From Flectonema sp. DT1601 (Eukaryota > Euglenozoa > Diplonemea > Diplonemida > Diplonemidae), in assembly GCA_964019425.1 (NCBI GenBank), contig OZ025785.1, positions 1,015,501 to 1,079,500 of the forward strand: DNA of 64,000 nt. The letters are read 5' to 3'. The position numbers and the translations under genes are program-made. This document shows positions 42,562 to 56,330 of the stretch, in pieces. Under the pieces are notes generated by a model, which did not search any database, was not told the DNA's origin, and saw only the letters and a program-made list of their open reading frames with translations. Every line of letters begins with the position of its first letter. The stretch's first letter is position 1.

Positions 42562-43616
42562 CATCACTTTCTATTTCTCGTCCTGGTCAGGACGCTAAAC
42601 TGATTGTTTTTTCTTTAAAAATAAATAAAAAGAATAAAAAAAAAAAAAAAAAAGGAATAAACAATGTTATCATTGTTTTTATTTTATCGATCGACTATGT
42701 CGATTACTTTCTATTTTCCGTCCTGGTCAAGACGCTAAACTGATTGTTTTTTCTTTAAAAAATAATAAGAAGGATTTAAAAAAAAAAAAAAAAAAAAAAA
42801 AAGAATAAACAATGTTATCATTGTTTTTTTATCGATCGACTATGTCGATCACTTTCTATTTTTCGTCCTGGTCAGGACGCTAAACTGATTGTTTTTTCTT
42901 TAAAAATAATAAAGAATTTCGATAAGAAGGATTTAAAAAAAAAAAAAAAAAAAAAGAATAAACAATGTTATCATTGTTTTTTTTTATCGATCGACTATGT
43001 CGATCACTTTCTATTTTCCGTCCTGGTCAAGACGCTAAACTGATTGTTTTTTTTCAAAATTAATAAAAAAGAATACAAAAAAAAATAAAAAAAAAAGAAT
43101 AAACAATGTTATCATTGTTTTTTTTTATCGATCGTCTATGTCGATCACTTTCTATTTTCCGTCCTGGTCAAGACGCTAAACTGATTGTTTTTTTTCAAAA
43201 TTAATAAAAAAGAATACAAAAAAAAATAAAAAAAAAAGAATAAACAATGTTATCATTGTTTTTTTTTATCGATCGTCTATGTCGATCACTTTCTATTTTC
43301 CGTCCTGGTCAAGACGCTAAACTGATTGTTTTTTTTCAAAATTAATAAAAAAGAATACAAAAAAAAATAAAAAAAAAAGAATAAACAATGTTATCATTGT
43401 TTTTTTTTATCGATCGTCTATGTCGATCACTTTCTATTTTCCGTCCTGGTCAAGACGCTAAACTGATTGTTTTTTTTTCAAAATTAATAAAAAAGAATAT
43501 AAAAAAAAATAAAAAAAAAAGAATAAACAATGTTATCATTGTTTTTTTTTTTTATTGTTCGACTTTGTTGACTGGTCAAGACGCTAAACTGATTGTTTTT
43601 TCTTTAAAAAGAAGAT
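42562..43616 (+). repeat. Satellite S array
   Basis: Type A units with the ATCGATCGTCTATGTCGATC variant. Ends at the AAAAAGAAGATTTCAT junction with X. Confidence 0.9.
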
Positions 43617-44323
43617 TTCATATTAGAAACTAGGAAACTAGGTTAACACTTAGTTAAAATTAAGACCGGTTAGTCAGTTTAAGGTCTTGTCTAGGACCAA
43701 CATTCTTGTTTAACTTCAGTTATATTCATTTTACTTTTTATTGTTTCCCATCTGTTTTTATTTTCTATTAGTTCTGGTCAGAAACCCCTGGGCAGCAAGA
43801 AGGAAAACAGTTTAGTACTTCTGGGTGTTTGGCATCACCCCCCATAGTGAGCAAGTACAACAGGTAGCATTGGTAGTCTGTTGATCCTGAGTGATCCCAG
43901 CTACAGTTTTGTTTTTCTTTCTTTTTTTTAGAAGAAGATCAGGACATCCAAGCACTGCTGGATAGTTGCTGAATGCAGGGCCTGCCTGTGGCATTATAAT
44001 AACAGGCTAAGTCATTTGTAGTTCATAGTTTACCTTTGATTTTATAACTTCACACAGGGTACTATGAACGATGAGAGATCCAGTGGGATCACTCAGGGTC
44101 TAGTAGAGACCACCAATGTTGTGCGTTGATAGGCAAGGTGACCAACCTTGACATTCTTTCTTTTCTCTCCTGTTGTGACAAACACAAAATACACACACAG
44201 CTTACAGTGTGTTCTTTGTGTATGTTTTCTTCAGGTGTGAGTAGTTTTTTTGTTCTTGCTCTTCAGGGAGGGCCTTAGCCAAAAGCTAACAGTCCAAATC
44301 TCACCTGGAAATTCAACTCATTA
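43617..44323 (+). repeat. Module X
   Basis: Copy of 27133-27833 within the 16490-base-offset duplication. Confidence 0.85.
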
Positions 44324-45315
44324 AAAGGTTAAAAAAAAAAAAAAAAAAAAAAAAAGATTAATCAATGTTATCATTGTTTTTTAATCGATCGACTATGTCG
44401 ATCACTTTCAATTTTCCGTCCTGGTCAGGACGCTAAACTGATTGTTTTTTCTTTAAAAATAAATAAAAAGAATAAAAAAAAAAAAAAAAAAGGAATAAAC
44501 AATGTTATCATTGTTTTTATTTTATCGATCGACTATGTCGATTACTTTCTATTTTCCGTCCTGGTCAAGACGCTAAACTGATTGTTTTTTCTTTAAAAAA
44601 TAATAAGAAGGATTTAAAAAAAAAAAAAAAAAAAAAAAAAGAATAAACAATGTTATCATTGTTTTTTTATCGATCGACTATGTCGATCACTTTCTATTTT
44701 TCGTCCTGGTCAGGACGCTAAACTGATTGTTTTTTCTTTAAAAATAATAAAGAATTTCGATAAGAAGGATTTAAAAAAAAAAAAAAAAAAAAAGAATAAA
44801 CAATGTTATCATTGTTTTTTTTTATCGATCGACTATGTCGATCACTTTCTATTTTCCGTCCTGGTCAAGACGCTAAACTGATTGTTTTTTTTCAAAATTA
44901 ATAAAAAAGAATACAAAAAAAAATAAAAAAAAAAGAATAAACAATGTTATCATTGTTTTTTTTTATCGATCGTCTATGTCGATCACTTTCTATTTTCCGT
45001 CCTGGTCAAGACGCTAAACTGATTGTTTTTTTTCAAAATTAATAAAAAAGAATACAAAAAAAAATAAAAAAAAAAGAATAAACAATGTTATCATTGTTTT
45101 TTTTTATCGATCGTCTATGTCGATCACTTTCTATTTTCCGTCCTGGTCAAGACGCTAAACTGATTGTTTTTTTTTCAAAATTAATAAAAAAGAATATAAA
45201 AAAAAATAAAAAAAAAAGAATAAACAATGTTATCATTGTTTTTTTTTTTTATTGTTCGACTTTGTTGACTGGTCAAGACGCTAAACTGATTGTTTTTTCT
45301 TTAAAAAGAAGATTT
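44324..45315 (+). repeat. Satellite S array
   Basis: Copy of 27834-28825 at the same offset. Confidence 0.9.
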
Positions 45316-46016
45316 CATATTAGAAACTAGGAAACTAGGTTAACACTTAGTTAAAATTAAGACCGGTTAGTCAGTTTAAGGTCTTGTCTAGGACCAACAT
45401 TCTTGTTTAACTTCAGTTATATTCATTTTACTTTTTATTGTTTCCCATCTGTTTTTATTTTCTATTAGTTCTGGTCAGAAACCCCTGGGCAGCAAGAAGG
45501 AAAACAGTTTAGTACTTCTGGGTGTTTGGCATCACCCCCCATAGTGAGCAAGTACAACAGGTAGCATTGGTAGTCTGTTGATCCTGAGTGATCCCAGCTA
45601 CAGTTTTGTTTTTCTTTCTTTTTTTTAGAAGAAGATCAGGACATCCAAGCACTGCTGGATAGTTGCTGAATGCAGGGCCTGCCTGTGGCATTATAATAAC
45701 AGGCTAAGTCATTTGTAGTTCATAGTTTACCTTTGATTTTATAACTTCACACAGGGTACTATGAACGATGAGAGATCCAGTGGGATCACTCAGGGTCTAG
45801 TAGAGACCACCAATGTTGTGCGTTGATAGGCAAGGTGACCAACCTTGACATTCTTTCTTTTCTCTCCTGTTGTGACAAACACAAAATACACACACAGCTT
45901 ACAGTGTGTTCTTTGTGTATGTTTTCTTCAGGTGTGAGTAGTTTTTTTGTTCTTGCTCTTCAGGGAGGGCCTTAGCCAAAAGCTAACAGTCCAAATCTCA
46001 CCTGGAAATTCAACTC
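45316..46016 (+). repeat. Module X
   Basis: Copy of 28826-29526. Confidence 0.85.
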
Positions 46017-46836
46017 AGTCCTTGTCAGTTTTGGCATCAAACTTGTAATGGTTTAATCATTACAGGTTATTTACTGAAATATTTGTTCTAAAAGTTGCTA
46101 AGTATTTCTCACTTAGAAATTTTTTATTTTTTTATTTTCAGCTTAATTAGCTACAAATTGTTTCTACTAAGTGTTTCTCGCTTAGTTTTTTTTTTTTGCT
46201 TTTCAGCTCCTTAAAAGCTGCTAAGTGTTTCTGCTAAGTGTTTCTCACTTAGAATTTTATTTTTATGTTCGTTTTCTATCCCTTCTCCTATCCCTTTTGT
46301 TCAAAATAAGCGGGAGGAAATTCTCTCATTCACGCTAAGATGCACTCTGAACTTTGATTTTTTGATCTGAGTGTGAGGGAATGACCTGTTAGTGCATTGG
46401 GCATAGGCTGGGCTGCAGTTTAGATGTCTTAGGTGTTAATAGGGGGTTCCTCTTAGCATTTTTCTTTGTTCCCACCTTATGATTTTCTTGAAGAAAAAAA
46501 ATAGAAGTCATAATGGTGCTTCCCTCTGGAAGGGTTGTAAGCCATGGTGTCCAACTAAATTAAAGGACAAGTCTGGGATAATCCCTGCCAGAGGGGCGAG
46601 TATTCTACCATGGTTGAAATACTCTGGCAACTGATCTTCAATTTTATGTTGTTTGTTAGCTGCTGGTGTATCTCGATCATGTGTTGATACTTGCATTTTT
46701 TTTTATTTGTAATCTTTTACTACAATAACTCTTGCAATTATCTTTTCTTTTTTATTCTCTATCTGTTCTGGTCTGTTTCTTCATTTTTTTTACATTAATA
46801 ATTACATTTTGTTCAAAAAGAAAAAAAAAGAAAAAG
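46017..46836 (+). repeat. Module Y
   Basis: Copy of 29527-30346. Confidence 0.85.
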
Positions 46837-47539
46837 ATTTCATATTAGAAACTAGGAAACTAGGTTAACACTTAGTTTAAATTAAGACCGGTTAGTCAGT
46901 TTAAGGTCTTGTCTAGGACCAACATTCTTGTTTAACTTCAGTTATATTCATTTTACTTTTTATTGTTTCCCATCTGTTTTTATTTTCTATTAGTTCTGGT
47001 CAGAAACCCCTGGGCAGCAAGAAGGAAAACAGTTTAGTACTTCTGGGTGTTTGGCATCACCCCCCATAGTGAGCAAGTACAACAGGTAGCATTGGTAGTC
47101 TGTTGATCCTGAGTGATCCCAGCTACAGTTTTGTTTTTCTTTCTTTTTTTTAGAAGAAGATCAGGACATCCAAGCACTGCTGGATAGTTGCTGAATGCAG
47201 GGCCTGCCTGTGGCATTATAATAACAGGCTAAGTCATTTGTAGTTCATAGTTTACCTTTGATTTTATAACTTCACACAGGGTACTATGAACGATGAGAGA
47301 TCCAGTGGGATCACTCAGGGTCTAGTAGAGACCACCAATGTTGTGCGTTGATAGGCAAGGTGACCAACCTTGACATTCTTTCTTTTCTCTCCTGTTGTGA
47401 CAAACACAAAATACACACACAGCTTACAGTGTGTTCTTTGTGTATGTTTTCTTCAGGTGTGAGTAGTTTTTTTGTTCTTGCTCTTCAGGGAGGGCCTTAG
47501 CCAAAAGCTAACAGTCCAAATCTCACCTGGAAATTCAAC
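46837..47539 (+). repeat. Module X
   Basis: Copy of 30347-31049. Confidence 0.85.
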
Positions 47540-47832
47540 TCATTAAAAGGTTAAAAAAAAAAAAAAAAAAAAAAAAAGATTAATCAATGTTATCATTGTT
47601 TTTTAATCGATCGACTATGTCGATCACTTTCAATTTTCCGTCCTGGTCAGGACGCTAAACTGATTGTTTTTTCTTTAAAAATAAATGAAAAGAATAAAAA
47701 AAAAAAAAAAAAAAAAAAAGAATAAACAATGTTATCATTTTTTTTTTATCGATCGACTATGTCGATTACTTTCTATTTTCCGTCTTGGTCAAGACGCTAA
47801 ACTGATTGTTTTTTCTTTAAAATAATTAAAAG

Positions 47833-47865
<33 letters not shown>

Positions 47866-47978
47866 ATAAACAATGTTATCATTGTTTTTTTTCTATCGAT
47901 CGACTATGTCGATTAATTTCTATTTTCCGTCCTGATCGAGACGCTAAACTGATTGTTTCCTTTTTTTAAATAATAAAT

Positions 47979-48006
<28 letters not shown>
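47540..48006 (+). repeat. Satellite S array
   Basis: Copy of 31050-31516. Confidence 0.9.
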
Positions 48007-48010
<4 letters not shown>

Positions 48011-48413
48011 ATCTCCCTGCTATCCTCATATCCCCACAATAATATTATACCTTTTCATTTTCTCTTTCCTTTTCTGGTCTTTTTTTTTCTTTTTTTCCTT
48101 TTTCATACAACGTTTTTTTATTTATATTTATATTTTTTTTTTTTTTTTTTTTTTTCATGTTTGATTATTTCCTCTTCATATTTTTTTTTTTCTATTCTTT
48201 CTTTTTTTTTTTTTTTTTTCTCTGCCTCTCTCTCAATTCTGTTCGTTTCTTTGAAACGAAAATTCATTTGAATATTATTCCTTGGTCAGCAACCATCATT
48301 GTCGCCCTTTGGGCCTGTTAAAAAAAAAAAAAAAAAATAAAAAGAAAGTTTACATCGGGAATAGGGCAGGAGCCAAAAGCTCCCAGTCCGTTACTTCCCA
48401 CTTTATCGAAATT
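48007..48413 (+). repeat. Modules V+W
   Basis: Copy of 31517-31923. Confidence 0.9.
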
Positions 48414-48434
48414 TTTTAAAAAATAAATAAAAAG

Positions 48435-48474
<40 letters not shown>

Positions 48475-48721
48475 AATGTTATCATTTTTTTTTTATCGAT
48501 CGACTATGTCGATCACTTTCAATTTTCCGTCCTGGTCAGGACGCTAAACTGATTGTTTTTTCTTTAAAAATAAATGAAAAGAATAAAAAAAAAAAAAAAA
48601 AAAAAAAAGAATAAACAATGTTATCATTTTTTTTTTATCGATCGACTATGTCGATTACTTTCTATTTTCCGTCTTGGTCAAGACGCTAAACTGATTGTTT
48701 TTTCTTTAAAATAATTAAAAG

Positions 48722-48754
<33 letters not shown>

Positions 48755-49200
48755 ATAAACAATGTTATCATTGTTTTTTTATCGTTCGACTTTTCCGTTT
48801 TTTTCTCTTAAAAAATAAATAAAAAGAATTTAAAAAAAAAAAAAAAAAAAAAAGAATAAACAATGTTATCATTGTTTTTTTATCGATCGACTTTGTCGAC
48901 TAATTTCTATTTACCGTCCTGGTCAAGACGCTAAACTGATTGTTTTTTCTAAATAAATAAAAAGAATAAAAAAAAAAAAAAAAAAAAAAAAAGATTAAAC
49001 AATGTTATCATTGTTTTTTTTTATCGATCGACTATGTCGATTACTTTCTATTTTCCGTTTTTTTTTCTTTTCCTGTCTGACTGACTGTTTTTTCTTTAAA
49101 AAATAAATAAAAAGAATAAAAAAAAAAAAACAAAAAAAAAAGAATAAACAATGTTATCATTGTTTTTTTATCGATCGACTATGTCGATTACTTTCTATTT
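48414..49200 (+). repeat. Satellite S array
   Basis: Copy of 31924-32710. Confidence 0.9.
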
Positions 49201-49392
49201 CTCTGCCTCTCTCTTAATTCTGTTCGTTTCTTTGAAACGAAAATTCATTTGAATATTATTCCTTGGTCAGCAACCATCATTGTCGCCCTTTGGGCCTGTT
49301 AAAAAAAAATAAAAAATAAAAAGAAAGTTTACATCGGGAATAGGGCAGGAGCCAAAAGCTCCCAGTCCGTTACTTCCCACTTTATCGAAATT
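49201..49392 (+). repeat. Module W in satellite
   Basis: Copy of 32711-32902 with the same flanking 14-base duplication. Confidence 0.85.
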
Positions 49393-51544
49393 CATCACTT
49401 TCTATTTCTCGTCCTGGTCAGGACGCTAAACTGATTGTTTTTTCTTTAAAAATAAATAAAAAGAATAAAAAAAAAAAAAAAAAAGGAATAAACAATGTTA
49501 TCATTGTTTTTATTTTATCGATCGACTATGTCGATTACTTTCTATTTTCCGTCCTGGTCAAGACGCTAAACTGATTGTTTTTTCTTTAAAAAATAATAAG
49601 AAGGATTTAAAAAAAAAAAAAAAAAAAAAAAAAGAATAAACAATGTTATCATTGTTTTTTTATCGATCGACTATGTCGATCACTTTCTATTTTTCGTCCT
49701 GGTCAGGACGCTAAACTGATTGTTTTTTCTTTAAAAATAATAAAAAGGATTTAAAAAAAAAAAAAAAAAAAAAGAATAAACAATGTTATCATTGTTTTTT
49801 TTTATCGATCGACTATGTCGATCACTTTCTATTTTCCGTCCTGGTCAAGACGCTAAACTGATTGTTTTTTTTCAAAATTTATAAAAAAGAATACAAAAAA
49901 AAATAAAAAAAAAAGAATAAACAATGTTATCATTGTTTTTTTTTATCGATCGTCTATGTCGATCACTTTCTATTTTCCGTCCTGGTCAAGACGCTAAACT
50001 GATTGTTTTTTTTTCAAAATTAATAAAAAAGAATATAAAAAAAAAATAAAAAAAAAAGAATGAACAATGTTATCATTGTTTTTTTTTATCGATCGTCTAT
50101 GTCGATCACTTTCTATTTTCCGTCCTGGTCAAGACGCTAAACTGATTGTTTTTTTCAAAATTAATAAAAAAGAATACAAAAAAAAATAAAAAAAAAAGAA
50201 TAAACAATGTTATCATTGTTTTTTTTTATCGATCGTCTATGTCGATCACTTTCTATTTTCCGTCCTGGTCAAGACGCTAAACTGATTGTTTTTTTTTCAA
50301 AATTAATAAAAAAGAATATAAAAAAAAAATAAAAAAAAAAGAATAAACAATGTTATCATTGTTTTTTTTTATCGATCGTCTATGTCGATCACTTTCTATT
50401 TTCCGTCCTGGTCAAGACGCTAAACTGATTGTTTTTTTTCAAAATTAATAAAAAAGAATACAAAAAAAAATAAAAAAAAAAGAATAAACAATGTTATCAT
50501 TGTTTTTTTTTATCGATCGTCTATGTCGATCACTTTCTATTTTCCGTCCTGGTCAAGACGCTAAACTGATTGTTTTTTTTTCAAAATTAATAAAAAAGAA
50601 TATAAAAAAAAAATAAAAAAAAAAAAATAAACAATGTTATCATTGTTTTTTTTTTTTATTGTTCGACTTTGTTGACTAATTTCTATTTTCCGTTTTTTTT
50701 TCTTTTTAAAAAGTAAATAAAAAGAATTTAAAAAAAAAAAAAAAAAAAAAGAATAAACAATGTTATCATTGTTTTTTTTTATCGATCGACTATGTCGATT
50801 ACTTTCTATTTTCCGTCCTGGTCAAGACGCTAAACTGATTGTTTTTTTTTCAAAATTAATAAAAAAGAATATAAAAAAAAACAAAAACAAAAAGAATAAA
50901 CAATGTTATCATTGTTTTTTTTTTATCGTTCGACTTTGTCGACTAATTTTTATTTTCCGTTTTTTTTTCTTTAAAAATAAATAAAAAGAATTTAAAAAAA
51001 AAAAAAAAAAAAAGAATAAACAATGTTATCATTGTTTTTTTATCGATCGACTATGTCGATCACTTTCTATTTTCCGTCCTGGTCAAGACGCTAAACTGAT
51101 TGTTTTTTCTTTAAAATAACAAAAAGGATTAAAAAAAAAAAAAAAAAAAAAAAAAAGAATAAACAATGTTATCATTGTTTTTTATCGATCGACTATGTCG
51201 ATCACTTTCTATTTTCCGTCCTGGTCAAGACGCTAAACTGATTGTTTTTTCTTTAAAAAATAATTAAAAGGTTAAAAAAAAAAAAAAAAAAAAAAAAGAT
51301 TAATCAATGTTATCATTGTTTTTTAATCGATCGACTATGTCGATCACTTTCAATTTTCCGTCCTGGTCAGGACGCTAAACTGATTGTTTTTTCTTTAAAA
51401 ATAAATGAAAAGAATTTAAAATAAAAAAAAAGAATAAACAATGTTATCATTTTTTTTTTATCGATCGACTATGTCGATTACTTTCTATTTTCCGTCTTGG
51501 TCAAGACGCTAAACTGATTGTTTTTTCTTTAAAATAATTAAAAG

Positions 51545-51577
<33 letters not shown>

Positions 51578-51690
51578 ATAAACAATGTTATCATTGTTTT
51601 TTTTCTATCGATCGACTATGTCGATTAATTTCTATTTTCCGTCCTGATCGAGACGCTAAACTGATTGTTTCCTTTTTTTAAATAATAAAT

Positions 51691-51718
<28 letters not shown>
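49393..51718 (+). repeat. Satellite S array
   Basis: Copies 32903-34450 up to 50940, then continues past the point where the first copy meets the gap. Ends with the unit that precedes V. Confidence 0.9.
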
Positions 51719-51722
<4 letters not shown>

Positions 51723-52124
51723 ATCTCCCTGCTATCCTCATATCCCCACAATACTATTATACCTTTTCATTTTCTCTTTCCTTTTCTGGTCTTTTTTTTT
51801 CTTTTTTTCCTTTTTCATACAACGTTTTTTTATTTATATTTATATTTTTTTTTTTTTTTTTTTTTTTCATGTTTGATTATTTCCTCTTCATATTTTTTTT
51901 TTTCTATTCTTTCTTTTTTTTTTTTTTTTTTCTCTGCCTCTCTCTCAATTCTGTTCGTTTCTTTGAAACGAAAATTCATTTGAATATTATTCCTTGGTCA
52001 GCAACCATCATTGTCGCCCTTTGGGCCTGTTAAAAAAAAAAAAAAAAATAAAAAGAAAGTTTACATCGGGAATAGGGCAGGAGCCAAAAGCTCCCAGTCC
52101 GTTACTTCCCACTTTATCGAAATT
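51719..52124 (+). repeat. Modules V+W, first of a tandem pair
   Basis: With the following S block it forms an 881-base unit repeated at 52600. Confidence 0.9.
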
Positions 52125-52145
52125 TTTTAAAAAATAAATAAAAAG

Positions 52146-52182
<37 letters not shown>

Positions 52183-52425
52183 AAACAATGTTATCATTTT
52201 TTTTTTATCGATCGACTATGTCGATCACTTTCAATTTTCCGTCCTGGTCAGGACGCTAAACTGATTGTTTTTTCTTTAAAAATAAATGAAAAGAATTTAA
52301 AATAAAAAAAAAGAATAAACAATGTTATCATTTTTTTTTTATCGATCGACTATGTCGATTACTTTCTATTTTCCGTCTTGGTCAAGACGCTAAACTGATT
52401 GTTTTTTCTTTAAAATAATTAAAAG

Positions 52426-52458
<33 letters not shown>

Positions 52459-52571
52459 ATAAACAATGTTATCATTGTTTTTTTTCTATCGATCGACTAT
52501 GTCGATTAATTTCTATTTTCCGTCCTGATCGAGACGCTAAACTGATTGTTTCCTTTTTTTAAATAATAAAT

Positions 52572-52599
<28 letters not shown>
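52125..52599 (+). repeat. Satellite S between two V+W copies
   Basis: Three to four units, including CGTCCTGGTCAGGACG and CGTCTTGGTCAAGACG (both perfect stems). Confidence 0.9.
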
Positions 52600-52603
<4 letters not shown>

Positions 52604-53006
52604 ATCTCCCTGCTATCCTCATATCCCCACAATAATATTATACCTTTTCATTTTCTCTTTCCTTTTCTGGTCTTTTTTTTTCTTTTTTTCCTTTTTCATA
52701 CAACGTTTTTTTATTTATATTTATATTTTTTTTTTTTTTTTTTTTTTTCATGTTTGATTATTTCCTCTTCATATTTTTTTTTTTCTATTCTTTCTTTTTT
52801 TTTTTTTTTTTTCTCTGCCTCTCTCTCAATTCTGTTCGTTTCTTTGAAACGAAAATTCATTTGAATATTATTCCTTGGTCAGCAACCATCATTGTCGCCC
52901 TTTGGGCCTGTTAAAAAAAAAAAAAAAAAATAAAAAGAAAGTTTACTTCGGGAATAGGGCAGGAGCCAAAAGCTCCCAGTCCGTTACTTCCCACTTTATC
53001 GAAATT
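52600..53006 (+). repeat. Modules V+W, second of the pair
   Basis: Near-copy of 51719-52124. Confidence 0.9.
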
Positions 53007-53703
53007 TTTTAAAAAATAAATAAAAAGAATTTAAAAAAAAAAAAAAAAAAAAAAAAGAATAAACAATGTTATCATTGTTTTTTTATCGATCGACTATGTC
53101 GATCACTTTCTATTTTCCGTCCTGGTCAAGACGCTAAACTGATTGTTTTTTTTTCAAAATTAATAAAAAAGATTATAAAAAAATACAAAAAAAAGAATAA
53201 ACAATGTTATCATTGTTTTTTTTATCGATCGACTATGTCGATTACTTTCTATTTTCCGTCCTGGTCAAGACGCTAAACTGATTGTTTTTTTTCAAAATAA
53301 AAAAAAATATTAAAAAAAAAAATAAAAAAAAAAAGAACAAACAATGTTATCATTGTTTTTTTTTATCGTTCAACTTTGTTGACTAATTTCTATTTTCCGT
53401 TTTTTTTTCTTTAAAAAAAAAAAATAAATAAAAAGAATTTAAAAAAAAAAAAAAAAAAAAAAAAAGAATAAACAATGTTATCATTGTTTTTTTTATCGAT
53501 CGACTATGTCGATTACTTCCTATTTTCCGTCCTGGTCAAGACGCTAAACTGATTGTTTTTTTTTCAAAATAAAAAAAAATATTAAAAAAAAAAAATAATA
53601 AAAAAAAAGAATAAACAATGTTATCATTGTTTTTTTTATCGTTCGACTTTGTTGACTAATTTCTATTTTCCGTTTTTTTTTTCTTTAAAAAATAAATAAA
53701 AAG

Positions 53704-53736
<33 letters not shown>

Positions 53737-54224
53737 ATAAACAATGTTATCATTGTTTTTTTTATCGATCGACTATGTCGATTACTTCCTATTTTCCGTC
53801 CTGGTCAAGACGCTAAACTGATTGTTTTTTTTTCAAAATTAATAAAAAAGAATATAAAAAAATACAAAAAAAAGAATAAACAATGTTATCATTGTTTTTT
53901 TTTATCGTTCGACTTTGTCGACTAATTTCTATTTTCCGTTTTTTTTCTTTAAAAAATAAATAAAAAGAATTTAAAATAAAAAAAAGAATAAACAATGTTA
54001 TCATTGTTTTTTTTTATCGATCGACTATGTCGATTACTTTCTATTTTCCGTCCTGGTCAAGACGCTAAACTGATTGTTTTTTTTTCAAAATAAAAAAAAA
54101 TATTAAAAAAAAAAAATAATAAAAAAAAAGAATAAACAATGTTATCATTGTTTTTTTTATCGTTCGACTTTGTTGACTAATTTCTATTTTCCGTTTTTTT
54201 TTTCTTTAAAAAATAAATAAAAAG

Positions 54225-54257
<33 letters not shown>

Positions 54258-55205
54258 ATAAACAATGTTATCATTGTTTTTTTTATCGATCGACTATGTC
54301 GATTACTTCCTATTTTCCGTCCTGGTCAAGACGCTAAACTGATTGTTTTTTTTTCAAAATTAATAAAAAAGAATATAAAAAAATACAAAAAAAAGAATAA
54401 ACAATGTTATCATTGTTTTTTTTTATCGTTCGACTTTGTCGACTAATTTCTATTTTCCGTTTTTTTTCTTTAAAAAATAAATAAAAAGAATTTAAAATAA
54501 AAAAAAAAAAGAATAAACAATGTTATCATTGTTTTTTTTATCGATCGACTATGTCGATTACTTTCTATTTTCCGTCCTGGTCAAGACGCTAAACTGATTG
54601 TTTTTTTTTCAAAATGAATAAAAAAGAATATTAAAAAAAATACAAAAAAAAAAGAATAAACAATGTTATCATTGTTTTTTTTTATCGTTCGACTTTGTTG
54701 ACTAATTTCTATTTTCCATTTTTTTTTCTTTTTAAAAATAAATAAAAAGAATTAAAATAAAAAAAAAAAAAAGAATAAACAATGTTATCATTGTTTTTTT
54801 TATCGATCGACTATGTCGATTACTTTCTATTTTCCGTCCTGGTCAGGACGCTAAACTGATTGTTTTTTCTTTAAAAATAAATAAAAAGAATAAAAAAAAA
54901 AAAAAAAAAAAAAGGAATAAACAATGTTATCATTGTTTTTTTTTTATCGATCGACTATGTCGATTACTTACTATTTTCCTTCCTGGTCAAGACGCTAAAC
55001 TGATTGTTTTTTCTTTAAAACAATTAAAAAGGTTTAAAAAAAAAAAAAAAAAAAAAAAAATGAATAAACAATGTTATCATTGTTTTTTTTTCTATCGATC
55101 AACTATGTCGATTAATTTCTATTTTCCGTCCTGATCGAGACGCTAAACTGATTGTTTCCTTTTTTTAAATAATAAATAAAAAGAAAAAAAAAAAAAAAAA
55201 AAAAA
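53007..55205 (+). repeat. Satellite S array, A/B alternating
   Basis: About 16 units. Includes the compensated type B hairpin TTCAACTTTGTTGACTA near 53370. Confidence 0.95.
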
Positions 55206-55340
55206 GAGCATCTCCCTGCTATCCCTCATATCCCCACAATAATATTATACCTTTTCATTTTCTCTTTCCTTTTCTGGTCTTTTTTTTTTCTTTTTTTTCC
55301 TTTTTCATACAACGTTTTTTATTTATATATATATATATAT

Positions 55341-56117
55341 CAGTCATTCCTTTTTTTTGCGAACAAAAAACACCATTTTCTCACCGCCTGAGCAAGGTTA
55401 CACGATATGTTACTTTTGCTCGATTTTTTATTTTTTGGAATCGGGGAGGGTGCGATCTGTAAAATTAGGCATAGGGATATACTTTTAAACATGGTAAATG
55501 CTGCTAAAAAGAGATAAACGTCTCTTTGCAAAATTTCCTTGGTACTACTCAATGATAAATATTAATCCCAGACCTGGAATGGAAAGATCGAGAAAATCTG
55601 AGTAAAAAACACCCCTAATTTTTTTTTTTTCACTATTTTTTCCCCCTTCTCCCGCACTCAAGAGATATGCACCTTTTTACTAACAAATCAACCCTAGTAG
55701 CAATTATGTAAGGAAAATGTTGCATCTGTGGTGGTGATAATGATCATTAAGTATCAAAGTAGGTCCAAAAAGACAGGTAGTAACAATCTGCCTCACCGGC
55801 ACATGCTTAGTACTCTTTAATATATTTTTGCTCGATTATTTTTTCTCTGGATCCCGCTGGACCAGCAGTGTAAAATTAGACCCTTCGATTAATTTTTAGT
55901 TTTGGTACTTGTCCACGGCTGAGCTGATTTAGTAAACCACAAAATCTCTTTTCTCAATTCGGGTGACAAGTATGTGATGCCAACCTCCCGATTTCGGACG
56001 GAAATGAACCCAATGATGCAGCGCATTAAAATGCCGCTTCGATCGAAATTTTTACAATTTTTTTTTGAAAATCTTTTTCAATGTCCAAAATTTGTTCGCA
56101 AAAAAAAGGAATGACTG
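55341..56117. mobile_element. Non-autonomous Tc1/mariner-like element
   Basis: 777 bases with terminal inverted repeats CAGTCATTCCTTTTTTTT... and the complementary ...AAAAGGAATGACTG, each continuing through GCGAACAAA. It is flanked by TA-rich sequence (TATATAT on both sides), consistent with a TA target duplication. No transposase is encoded; internal frames are short. Confidence 0.75.
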
Positions 56118-56178
56118 ATATATATTTTTTTTTTTTTTTTTTTCATGTTTGATTATTTCCTCTTCATTTTTTTTTTTC

Positions 56179-56210
<32 letters not shown>

Positions 56211-56330
56211 CTCTGCCTCTCTCTTAATTCTGTTCGTTTCTTTGAAACGAAAATTCATTTGAATATTATTCCTTGGTCAGCAACCATCATTGTCGCCCTT
56301 TGGGCCTGTTAAAAAAAAATAAAAATAAAA

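Noticed and set aside
55340-55552. 70-residue minus frame in the Tc1-like element
   Set aside because: No transposase motif; its C-terminal codons are the terminal repeat itself.
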